A DNA stretch of 64,000 nt from SLJN01 sp964505385 (GTDB taxonomy: Bacteria > Bacteroidota > Rhodothermia > Balneolales > Natronogracilivirgulaceae), in assembly GCA_964505385.1 (NCBI GenBank), contig CAZDIA010000002.1, positions 1-64,000 on the forward strand. Direction: 5' to 3'. Below the pieces are notes generated by a model that did no database searches, was not told the origin of the DNA, and saw only the letters and a program-made list of their open reading frames with translations. Positions 30,100-38,268 of this stretch are shown in pieces. The position numbers and the translations under genes were made by a program. Each line of letters starts with the position of its first letter. The first letter of the stretch is position 1.

Positions 30100-30161
30100 T
30101 TACCGGTAACTTTAAGAGCTTATGTTATTCAGGTATCCTCTTTTATAAAGAATTAAAGATT

Positions 30162-30296
30162 TTTAAGAAGTCAAGAAGTCAAGAAGTCAAGAAATAGAGA
30201 ATTCAAGAGAAGTTTGAATGAATGACCTGAATTTGGATTTCGGGTTATGATCTTATCATCTTTACTTCTTCACATCTTAACCTCTTTACCTCTTTA
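30162..30296. repeat. Inverted octamer-array element, copy A
   Basis: The left arm repeats tcaagaag four times (30164-30195). The right arm is pyrimidine-rich (30251-30296: cttcttcacatcttaacc and variants). Between them is a core with gaatgacctga and gggttatgatcttatc, which reappears inverted in copy B at 49.4-49.6 kb. The gap between the aminotransferase and kbl contains little else. Confidence 0.82.
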
Positions 30297-30325
30297 AAAT
30301 GTAATTTAGTTCCGGCTTGTCCGGT

Positions 30326-31516
30326 TTATTCAATTATACCTAAATCTCTACCGATTCTTGAAAAGGCTTCGATAGCCTGGTCGAGATGTTTCTGTTCGTG
30401 AATAGCTGAAAGCTGCACGCGAATCCGGGCCTGACCTTTGGGCACAACGGGATAAGAGAAACCGATCACATATATTCCTTCATCCAGCAGCCGGGCAGCC
30501 ATCTCCTGGGATTTCACTGCGTCATAAATCATGATCGGCACAATGGGATGTTCCCCCTTTTTGATATCGAAACCGGCTTCGGTCATTTTCTCCCTGAAAT
30601 ACTGAGTATTTCGCTCCAGTTTATCCCGCAGCTCCGTAGTTTCAGTAATCATCTCAAGAACTTTAATTGATGCACCGGTAATAGAAGGAGCAAGTGTGTT
30701 AGAAAATAAATAAGGCCGGGATTTTTGCCTAAGCAGATCCACAATCTCTTTCCGGGCTGCGGTAAAACCACCCGAGGCGCCGCCCAAAGCCTTTCCAAGC
30801 GTGCCGGTTATGATATCTACCCGGCCGGTCACATCTTTAAGCTCCGGTACGCCACGGCCTGTGCGGCCAACAAAGCCGGTGGCGTGAGCTTCATCACTCA
30901 TTACCAGTGCACCGTATTTTTCCGCCAGATCGCAAATTTTATCAAGCTGAGCAATGGTTCCGTCCATCGAAAACACGCCGTCGGTTGCGATAATTTTGCG
31001 CCGGGCGTCCGAAGCCTCCTTAAGTTTTTCTTCCAGGTCGTTCATGTCGTTATTTTTGTACCGGAAACGACGTGCTTTAGTAAGGCGAACACCATCAATT
31101 ATTGAGGCGTGATTTAATTCATCAGAAATAATAGCATCTTCCGGACCGAAAAACGGTTCGAAAACACCGCCGTTTGCATCAAAGTTAGCAGCATAAAGGA
31201 TGGTATCTTCGGTGCCGAGGAACTCAGAAATTTTGGCTTCCAGCTCCTTATGAATGTCGAGAGTTCCGCAGATGAATCTCACCGACGACATTCCATACCC
31301 GTGAGTATCGATAGTTTTATGAGCGGCCTCAATAACCTCAGGATGCGAGGAAAGCCCAAGATAGTTGTTTGCGCAAAAGTTAATTACTTTCTTACCGGAG
31401 GTAGTCTCAATTTCCGCTCCCTGTGGAGTAGTAATGACCCGTTCTTCCTTATATAAACCGGAAGATTTTATTTCATCTATTTCCTTTTTAAGTTCACTGC
31501 GGATATTTTCGTACAT
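30326..31516 (-). CDS. kbl: Glycine C-acetyltransferase (2-amino-3-ketobutyrate CoA ligase)
   Basis: 396 residues, PLP-dependent alpha-oxoamine synthase family. Lys242 in GTLGKALGG is the PLP lysine (Lys244 in E. coli Kbl). His211 in DEAHATG and the NNYLGLSSHP segment are typical. It cleaves 2-amino-3-ketobutyrate with CoA to glycine and acetyl-CoA. The divergent gene on the other side of a 179-base gap is threonine dehydrogenase, the enzyme that makes its substrate. Confidence 0.94.
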   Translation of the reverse strand: MYENIRSELKKEIDEIKSSGLYKEERVITTPQGAEIETTSGKKVINFCANNYLGLSSHPEVIEAAHKTIDTHGYGMSSVRFICGTLDIHKELEAKISEFLGTEDTILYAANFDANGGVFEPFFGPEDAIISDELNHASIIDGVRLTKARRFRYKNNDMNDLEEKLKEASDARRKIIATDGVFSMDGTIAQLDKICDLAEKYGALVMSDEAHATGFVGRTGRGVPELKDVTGRVDIITGTLGKALGGASGGFTAARKEIVDLLRQKSRPYLFSNTLAPSITGASIKVLEMITETTELRDKLERNTQYFREKMTEAGFDIKKGEHPIVPIMIYDAVKSQEMAARLLDEGIYVIGFSYPVVPKGQARIRVQLSAIHEQKHLDQAIEAFSRIGRDLGIIE

Positions 31517-31695
31517 AGGATATAATAGTTAAGTAGGTTGAGGATGATGTTAGAGTGATTTCATCTTATTAAATTAACCTACATTTATGATTGTATTACA
31601 GGAAATGTATGGCGGTTACAGACACGGTGCAAATATGCAGATAATACATTTTTACACAACCCTGAAATTGCTAATTCACAAAATAATTTTTCTAC

Positions 31696-32655
31696 ATGTC
31701 TAAAATACTTGTAATCGGTGCATCCGGTCAGATTGGAACGGAACTGGTTGAAGCTCTTGCCCATACCTATGGCAAAAATCAGATAGTCGGTTCAGACCTG
31801 AAAATGCCGGAAGAAAAACCTGATATTTTTGATTTTATAGAATTGGATGTGTTGGACAAACCGGCATTGGAAAAAACAATTGAGAATTATGATATCTCAA
31901 TAATATACAACCTCGCGGCTGTTCTCTCTGCCACAGCAGAAAGTATTCCGGAAAAGGCGTGGAATATCAACATGAACGGGCTTTTAAATGTGCTGCAAAT
32001 AGCCCGTGGCAAAAATCTGGATCGAATATTCTGGCCAAGTTCTATTGCTGTTTTTGGTGAGTCGACGCCGAAGCAGAATACACCTCAGCGTACTGTAACC
32101 GAGCCTAATACCATTTACGGCATTAGTAAACTGGCCGGGGAAAGATGGTGTGAATTTTATCATCGTAAATTTGGAGTAGATGTGCGCAGTATTCGATACC
32201 CGGGGCTTATTGGCTACAAATCAATGCCGGGTGGTGGTACAACCGACTATGCTGTTGATATTTATCACAAAGCCCTGGACGGTAAAGAGTTCGAGTGTTT
32301 TCTTAAATCCGGAACCCGGCTGCCGATGATGTTTATGCCGGATGCCGTACGTGCTACCATTGAGCTGATGCAGGCGCCTTCTGAAAATATTCAGATCAGA
32401 TCAAGCTATAATCTTGCCGCTTTTAGTATATCACCTGAAGAAGTTGCCGAATCCATCACCAAACACATTCCTGATTTTAAAATCACCTACAAACCTGATT
32501 ACCGGCAGACCATTTCAGAAACCTGGCCGGAAACAATCGACGATTCCAATGCCCGAAGCGACTGGAAGTGGCAACACGAGTTTGATCTCGACAAGATGAC
32601 GGAAGTCATGCTTTCTGAGCTACCAAAATACCGTGCAAATACGGCAGTGGATTAA
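31696..32655 (+). CDS. NAD-dependent L-threonine 3-dehydrogenase, SDR type
   Basis: 319 residues, extended SDR/epimerase fold. GASGQIGTEL (residues 8-17) is the NAD-binding loop. Tyr141 and Lys145 in YGISK with Ser115/116 form the catalytic set. It matches the SDR-type threonine dehydrogenases of Bacteroidota, which replace the zinc-dependent Tdh of E. coli. With kbl, encoded divergently, it turns threonine into glycine and acetyl-CoA. The shared 179-base gap likely holds both promoters. Confidence 0.9.
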   Translation: MSKILVIGASGQIGTELVEALAHTYGKNQIVGSDLKMPEEKPDIFDFIELDVLDKPALEKTIENYDISIIYNLAAVLSATAESIPEKAWNINMNGLLNVLQIARGKNLDRIFWPSSIAVFGESTPKQNTPQRTVTEPNTIYGISKLAGERWCEFYHRKFGVDVRSIRYPGLIGYKSMPGGGTTDYAVDIYHKALDGKEFECFLKSGTRLPMMFMPDAVRATIELMQAPSENIQIRSSYNLAAFSISPEEVAESITKHIPDFKITYKPDYRQTISETWPETIDDSNARSDWKWQHEFDLDKMTEVMLSELPKYRANTAVD

Positions 32656-32749
32656 TCTCACTACGGCACAAAAACAATGAAAACGGAAAGAATAATTAAA
32701 TTCATCATCGGGTAAAGATCTAACTGAAACGTAATTACAAACAGTTCTG

Positions 32750-34114
32750 ATGGCAAAAAGTAAAAACCGGACCCGCTATGTATGCACAGGTTGCGGGTAT
32801 CAGACCGGCAGCTGGATGGGAAATTGTCCGTCTTGTGGAAACTGGAATACCTTCGAAGAGGAAGCCGTTGGTGAAGCAAAATCAACTCATAAGTCCCGGC
32901 TGGATCAGGATTGGGATACTCCCAAACCACGCAAAATTGAGGAAATCAGCTTTCAGGAAGCCGACCGTCAGGACAGCGGGATAGGTGAACTAAACCGCGT
33001 CCTTGGAGGCGGATTCATGCCAGGTTCATTTGTTTTGCTCGGAGGTGATCCTGGGATCGGGAAAAGCACTATAGCCCTTCAAATTGCAAAATCGCGGCCT
33101 GACCTGAGCATATTATATTGCTCCGGCGAGGAATCAGCAGAGCAGATTCGTCAGCGCTCTATTCGTATGGGGCTTAATGAGTCGGGATTACTGGTGTACA
33201 CCGAAACCGACATCCATAAAATCGCTGAGGAAGCCACTAAAAATAAACCGGATTTACTGGTAATAGATTCTATCCAGACAATATATCGCCCCGAAATTCA
33301 AAGTATGCCGGGTACGGTAACTCAAATCCGTGAGTGTGCGGCTTTGTTGATGCAGCTTGCTAAACAGCACCATATAACTATTCTGGGGATCGGGCATGTT
33401 ACAAAAGAAGGAGACCTTGCCGGCCCGCGCATTCTCGAACATATGGTTGATACTACCATTCATTTCGAGGGGGATCTTAATCTGAATTACCGGATACTGA
33501 GGGCAGTAAAAAACCGGTTTGGTCCGGCAAATGAAATCGGGGTTTTTGAGATGCAGAGGGACGGATTAAATGAGATTCGCCAGCCATCAGGATTGTTTCT
33601 GAATCATGCCAACTACGGGGTAAGTGGCAGTTCAGTTATTTGCACGCTGGAAGGCACACGTCCTTTGATGATTGAAGTGCAGGCACTTGTGACGCCATCA
33701 CACTACAGTACACCACAGCGAACGGCAAGCGGTATCGATCAGCGGAGATTGTCGCTGCTTTTGGCGGTTCTGGAGAAGCGAACCGGGTGGTCGTTTTCCG
33801 GAATGGATGTATTCGTTAATGTGGCGGGGGGACTCAAACTCTCGGAAACCGCAGCTGATATAGGACTATGCTGCGCAATGGTCTCAAGTTTATCCAATAA
33901 ACCGGTGCCGGAACAAACAGTGATGTTCGGAGAAGTGGGATTGGGAGGGGAAGTGCGGCCGGTCTCAGCACTCGAAAAAAGAATAGAAGAAGCTACGAAA
34001 ATGGGATTTGAACAAATACTGATCCCGGCCGGATCACAGAAAGGAAAACACTCTAAGCTGGTAAGTACGGTCAAGAATCTGCAGGAAGCGCTGCAGCTAA
34101 CCGCACTGTATTAA
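32750..34114 (+). CDS. radA: DNA repair protein RadA
   Basis: 454 residues. A C4 zinc finger (Cys12, Cys15, Cys26, Cys29) is followed by a RecA-like ATPase with Walker A GDPGIGKST (99-107) and the RadA-specific KNRFG motif (254-258). A Lon-like C-terminal domain lacks the protease dyad, as usual. RadA drives branch migration in recombination. It ends 12 bases from the convergent rpsU gene. Confidence 0.96.
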   Translation: MAKSKNRTRYVCTGCGYQTGSWMGNCPSCGNWNTFEEEAVGEAKSTHKSRLDQDWDTPKPRKIEEISFQEADRQDSGIGELNRVLGGGFMPGSFVLLGGDPGIGKSTIALQIAKSRPDLSILYCSGEESAEQIRQRSIRMGLNESGLLVYTETDIHKIAEEATKNKPDLLVIDSIQTIYRPEIQSMPGTVTQIRECAALLMQLAKQHHITILGIGHVTKEGDLAGPRILEHMVDTTIHFEGDLNLNYRILRAVKNRFGPANEIGVFEMQRDGLNEIRQPSGLFLNHANYGVSGSSVICTLEGTRPLMIEVQALVTPSHYSTPQRTASGIDQRRLSLLLAVLEKRTGWSFSGMDVFVNVAGGLKLSETAADIGLCCAMVSSLSNKPVPEQTVMFGEVGLGGEVRPVSALEKRIEEATKMGFEQILIPAGSQKGKHSKLVSTVKNLQEALQLTALY

Positions 34115-34126
34115 AGATCACGTGGA

Positions 34127-34321
34127 TCAATAATCATCCCGTCGTCTGCGGCGTTCATCCCGTACGCTTTTCTTGAATGCCTCACGTCGTTCTTCCGACG
34201 GTTTGTTGTACTGCTGACGTTCTTTATATTCGACGAGACGGCGGGAACGCGTAATCATTTTTTTAAACCGGTTAATAGCACGGTCTATACTTTCGTTGTC
34301 TTTTACTTTGATTCCGATCAT
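34127..34321 (-). CDS. rpsU: 30S ribosomal protein S21
   Basis: 64 residues. The small, basic sequence begins MIGIKVKDNESIDRAI and ends in an Arg-rich tail, matching bS21. It needs no signal. It sits convergent to radA and divergent from an ABC-F gene. Confidence 0.95.
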   Translation of the reverse strand: MIGIKVKDNESIDRAINRFKKMITRSRRLVEYKERQQYNKPSEERREAFKKSVRDERRRRRDDY

Positions 34322-34363
34322 ATATGATTTAGTGTTCGATTATTTTAATTTTGAATTCTTCAA

Positions 34364-36397
34364 ATGCTTAACCTGACAAATATAACATTATTTTTATCCA
34401 ATCACTTCATTTTCAAAAATATTAATTTGAAAATTGAACCTGGTGATCGGGTCGGGCTCGTCGGGCCTAACGGAGCCGGCAAAACCACATTGCTTAGAAT
34501 CATCGCAGGGCAGATGCAACCTGATGAGGGACAGGTTGAAAAGGCAAACGGGGTGAGTGTCGGGGTGCTGGAACAGGAAGTGTTGGAAACCAGGATAGAT
34601 CAAACCGTCAGAGAGCTCGCTGTTTCTGCCTTTGAAGAAGCAAATAACCTCGAAAAAAGAATGGAGCGGGTTGGGATGGAAATTGCTGAGATGGAGGATT
34701 TTGAAAATCCGAAATACCAGAAGCTGCTCGATGAAATGGAGCGGATCCAATCCCGGCTTGAGGTTATAGGCGGAAGCGGCAGAGTATCCGAAGCGGAAGC
34801 AACCCTTGAAGGACTTGGTTTTAAAACCGATGACCTGGATCGAAAACTGGAAGTATTCAGTGGAGGCTGGCGGATGAGAGCCGTTCTTGCACGACTCTTG
34901 TTGCAAAAACCTGATGTTTTGTTGCTCGACGAGCCGACCAACCATCTTGATATTGATTCAATTGAATGGCTTGAGCAATATTTGCAGCATTATCACGGAG
35001 CCGTTATTCTGGTCAGCCACGATCGGTATTTCCTCAACCGGATGTGTAACCGAATAGCCGAGATTCGAAATTCAACAATATTTGATCGCCCGGGCAATTA
35101 CGATGAGTATCTTGAGTACCGGAAACTTGTCGTTGAACAGCAGAAACGAGATTGGGAGTCGCAGCAGCAGGAAATTGCTCAGGCAGAGCGATTTATAGAG
35201 CGGTTCAGATACAAGGCTTCAAAAGCGCGCCAGGTGCAGAGCCGGATTAAGGCGCTTGAAAAAATGGAAAAAGTTGAATATCCGGAGGATCGCACCGCCG
35301 AGATGCGAATTGAATTCCCTGCGCCCCCGAGGGCGGGTGACGTTATCACGCGGGTTGAAGACCTGTATAAAACCTATCCTGCCACTGAGAATCATGAAGA
35401 GGTCAAAGTATTTACCTCGGGGCAATCGCTTGAAATTGAACGTGGCCAAAAAATCGCGCTGATAGGTCCTAATGGCGCCGGTAAATCCACACTTGCTCGC
35501 ATTTTATACGGAGATGAATCATTTGATGGCAGACTTCATGAGGGCCACAATCTCATCCGGACTTTTTTCGCACAGCATCTCGCAGATTTGCTGAACAGTA
35601 AAAAAACCGTGCTTGAAACGATGGAGGAAGAGGCCAGGGATTCCGAGACCCGATCAAAAATCAGGACATTGTTGGGTTGCTTCCTCTTTACCGGTGAAGA
35701 GGTGTTTAAACCGGTTTCGGTACTCAGCGGGGGAGAGCGGAGCCGTCTCGCTCTTGCAAAATCTCTGTTACAGCCTGCCAACTTTCTTATTCTTGATGAG
35801 CCTACCAATCACCTGGATATGACCTCCAAAGATTTACTGCTGGAGGCCATAAAACGCTATAGAGGGACGATAATGGCTGTTAGTCATGACCGGTATTTTT
35901 TGTCTGAATTTGCCGATTCGATATGGCGCGTAGAAAATGGCGGAGTTACAATTTTTGATGGTGGCTTTGATTATTATGAATGGAAAATCAAACAGCGTCA
36001 ATCAGCTGAAGTTTTATCCGAAGAAAGTGATTTTGAAAATAATAGCGGTAATGGTGAGGCCGGTAAAAAAGCATCAAAAGGGGAAGACAAAAAACCGGGT
36101 AAGAAAACCAAAGAACAGAAACGGATTGAAGCTGAAAGGCGCAACAGGATCCATAAGCTTACCGGCAGGTTAAAAAAGGAGATCAACCAAACCGAAGAAA
36201 AACTGGAAAAACTTGAAGCCAGGAAAGCGGAGCTGGAAGAAAAACTATCAGATGAATCATATCTCAGCGAGCAAAGAGATATTGGAAAATTAACCTATGA
36301 ACATGCTGAGCTGGTTCAGCAAATAAATGAGCTTATGGAACAATGGGAGGAAAAGAATCAGGAACTTATGGAGGCTGAAACCAGGCTTGATGGTTAA
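34364..36397 (+). CDS. ABC-F family ATPase (second copy in window)
   Basis: 677 residues. Motifs in order: Walker A GPNGAGKTT near 34-42, signature FSGGWRMR, Walker B LLDEPTNHLDID, an arm/linker of Arg/Gln-rich helices (~245-320), second Walker A GPNGAGKST, signature LSGGERSR, Walker B ILDEPTNHLDM. The last ~120 residues are a charged coiled coil. The FSGGWRMR signature is typical of the YheS/ABCF2-like branch, unlike the first copy. Likely acts on translating ribosomes; its neighbour is rpsU. A TAATTTTG box lies 10 bases before the start. Confidence 0.92.
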   Translation: MLNLTNITLFLSNHFIFKNINLKIEPGDRVGLVGPNGAGKTTLLRIIAGQMQPDEGQVEKANGVSVGVLEQEVLETRIDQTVRELAVSAFEEANNLEKRMERVGMEIAEMEDFENPKYQKLLDEMERIQSRLEVIGGSGRVSEAEATLEGLGFKTDDLDRKLEVFSGGWRMRAVLARLLLQKPDVLLLDEPTNHLDIDSIEWLEQYLQHYHGAVILVSHDRYFLNRMCNRIAEIRNSTIFDRPGNYDEYLEYRKLVVEQQKRDWESQQQEIAQAERFIERFRYKASKARQVQSRIKALEKMEKVEYPEDRTAEMRIEFPAPPRAGDVITRVEDLYKTYPATENHEEVKVFTSGQSLEIERGQKIALIGPNGAGKSTLARILYGDESFDGRLHEGHNLIRTFFAQHLADLLNSKKTVLETMEEEARDSETRSKIRTLLGCFLFTGEEVFKPVSVLSGGERSRLALAKSLLQPANFLILDEPTNHLDMTSKDLLLEAIKRYRGTIMAVSHDRYFLSEFADSIWRVENGGVTIFDGGFDYYEWKIKQRQSAEVLSEESDFENNSGNGEAGKKASKGEDKKPGKKTKEQKRIEAERRNRIHKLTGRLKKEINQTEEKLEKLEARKAELEEKLSDESYLSEQRDIGKLTYEHAELVQQINELMEQWEEKNQELMEAETRLDG

Positions 36398-36415
36398 TGA
36401 GGGTGGATCACTTAA

Positions 36416-36458
36416 TAAAAAAAGGATCCTTTTACTTAAAAAGGACCCTTTTATTTTT
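36416..36458. terminator. Bidirectional terminator
   Basis: Complementary arms (aaaaggatcctttt and aaaaggacccttttatt) with one mismatch, A-run and T-run flanks, between the convergent ABC-F and ankyrin genes. Confidence 0.85.
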
Positions 36459-36473
36459 GGTTAGCAATAAATA

Positions 36474-36863
36474 TTAAACGGTTCCGGCAGTTGGTGTACG
36501 TTTAAGCAGCTCGATAATTTCTGTGAGCTGGCTCATTTGTGCGTGATCCAGTGCGCTCCATCCCCGGTCATCTGTTACATGGGGTTCAGCGCCGTGATTT
36601 AATAGAAGTTCAACGATGGAAGTATGGCCTTTGACTGCGGCCCAATATAGTGCTGTAGTTCCGCGATTATCCCGTTGGTTTACCTCAGCCTCCTGATCAA
36701 TAAGATATTGTACGATATCGAGATGTCCATGTTTAGCGGCTTTGAGCAGAATTGATCGGTTATGCTCATCCGTGGTATTTACATCAGCTCCGTTTTCGAT
36801 GCGATCTTTTACGGTGCTGATGTCTCCGTTTTCCGAAGCGTCAAGAAGTGTGGTTTTGTCCAT
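36474..36863 (-). CDS. Small ankyrin-repeat protein
   Basis: 129 residues, no signal peptide. It has three ankyrin repeats and a partial fourth, each with the TALYWAA / LLLNHGA-like pattern (about residues 5-35, 36-68, 69-101, 102-125). Such stand-alone proteins bind other proteins in the cytoplasm. No partner is evident in the neighbourhood. Upstream is a 280-base AT-rich gap without recognisable genes. Confidence 0.85.
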   Translation of the reverse strand: MDKTTLLDASENGDISTVKDRIENGADVNTTDEHNRSILLKAAKHGHLDIVQYLIDQEAEVNQRDNRGTTALYWAAVKGHTSIVELLLNHGAEPHVTDDRGWSALDHAQMSQLTEIIELLKRTPTAGTV

Positions 36864-37143
36864 TGGCAGCCTCCTGTATTGGTTGTGATTTAAGTTAGAA
36901 ATAAGGCATGATATATGAACTTATAGTTTAATGAGTCAATACAACATGATCTTTCCTTATAGTAACAAAAGCCTTTCTAAAATGAAACGGTATAAATTGA
37001 ATACCGAGTATTGAAGCAGATGCAAAAACTCAACTCCGGAGCTTTCAATCATTACAATTCCTATATTAAACTAAAATGAAGAGCTATTCGCTCAAAGATG
37101 CTTCTTGTTTTATATAAAGAACGAAAAAACAGATAGTAACGGT

Positions 37144-37668
37144 TTACTCAATTTCGTCAGCTTTCTTTTTAAAGTTTACATACCGGGCGCCGTAAATTTT
37201 AACCATTTGTTGATCCCTGAATTTGATAGCTTCATCAAGCTTATCATTGTAATTTTTCTTGAAGTCTCTTTTGTTACGGGCTTTAGGTATGTAAAAAGAT
37301 TTATTTTTGTGAACACCTTTTTCAGGTGAATAAGAGACCTGAAAAACATGTTCCTGGTATTGTTCTCCATTTCGGGATTTTGACTTCACACAGTAACTGA
37401 TACCGGGATACCCGATGTTACTCTCTTTACCGAGATGCATAGCCCGATCGTGGTTTTTGGCAAATTTTTGCCACTGTTTGAGATTATTATCTCTGAAATC
37501 ACGGGCTTGTTGAAGAGCTTCATCCCGACCACCATATTTACCGTCACTGAAGAATTTGCTGACTTTATTTCCATCTCGCCGGATTCTTACGAACCACCCG
37601 AAAGTATTTTTAGAAGGCTGGTCTATCCGGCTTATGTTTTGCATGTTATCGGTTTTTGGATCAGACAC
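37144..37668 (-). CDS. AP2-like DNA-binding protein (putative)
   Basis: 174 residues, Lys/Arg-rich, no membrane segment. The segment 23-66 (GWFVRIRR...KFFSDGKYGGRDEALQQA...FRD) fits the bacterial AP2/ERF-like DNA-binding fold: three strands, Gly-Gly-rich turn, then a helix. A second, more diverged unit is at about 89-160, with a comparable strand-helix pattern and a closing AIKFRDQ. Such domains occur with homing endonucleases and integrases, but none is next to it. It lies in AT-rich DNA and may be an acquired gene. Assignment rests on pattern similarity only. Confidence 0.6.
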   Translation of the reverse strand: MSDPKTDNMQNISRIDQPSKNTFGWFVRIRRDGNKVSKFFSDGKYGGRDEALQQARDFRDNNLKQWQKFAKNHDRAMHLGKESNIGYPGISYCVKSKSRNGEQYQEHVFQVSYSPEKGVHKNKSFYIPKARNKRDFKKNYNDKLDEAIKFRDQQMVKIYGARYVNFKKKADEIE

Positions 37669-37999
37669 CTTTTTACATTTTTAGTTTTGATTTTTTTTAA
37701 AGCAGCATACTGCCTGCATGTATTTTGTTGAATTGAAAATTTTCAAATTACAACTGTGAGTAAATTGCAGTTTTAAAATCACATACACAAATAAAAAATT
37801 TTTTGCAGAGGATACGTCTCAAAATTAAGAGCAACCAGGGGTTAATCAGCATGTAAAATAGTTCACCTCGAATAAATTCACCACCAGCGAACTCTAATTT
37901 AATTTATGTTATCTATTTTTAAAATAGTTTATGGGAAGATAAAAGGCTAATTATTTGGAAATATTTTTTGCTTAAATAATCAGAATTTCCCGGACGGGA

Positions 38000-38116
38000 C
38001 GGAATGAAGATATTGGTGGTTTATCCATGGCTCTAAGTAACATTTTTGGGCTTTGGTGCCATCAGTTAGTGTTCAATGAGGTGATGAGTGTATGCTTTCA
38101 CTTTGAGTTTTCTTAC
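38000..38116. repeat. Dispersed hairpin repeat, copy 2 (diverged)
   Basis: Contains cggaatgaagatattgg (38000-38016), one base different from copy 1, and the inverse complement of gtaagaaaactcaaagtg at 38099-38116. The middle is diverged. Confidence 0.6.
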
Positions 38117-38204
38117 AGAAACTATTAGAAAAAGCGCTGCTTGCCGACAGGTATTAAGTCTACGATTGATTAAAAAGCGTTTTTTACTCTAGCTTAAGTT
38201 TACC

Positions 38205-38212
38205 TATATTCG
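38205..38212 (+). promoter_or_regulatory. Candidate -7 box
   Basis: The octamer tatattcg matches TAnnTTTG at seven of eight positions, 56 bases before the ATG of the zinc protease gene. Weak; no clear -33 element. Confidence 0.25.
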
Positions 38213-38268
38213 CTTGTTATAGGGAAGAATCTTAAAATTTCACAAACATAAAACAAACATAGATTCAT

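Larger units (their letters stand above)
37669..38268. other. 600-base AT-rich intergenic region
   Basis: No gene is visible. It contains repeat motifs shared with the hairpin element at 25.5 kb (see the separate entry), a run of A/T tracts near 37730-37930, and a possible -7 box close to the downstream lipoprotein gene. Confidence 0.6.

Noticed and set aside
30162..30296. CRISPR array
   Set aside because: Units are 7-9 bases, directly adjacent and degenerate, without unique spacers, and arms are inverted.
34394..34945. 183-codon minus-strand frame inside the second ABC-F gene
   Set aside because: Antisense shadow of Walker motifs; no start context or family.
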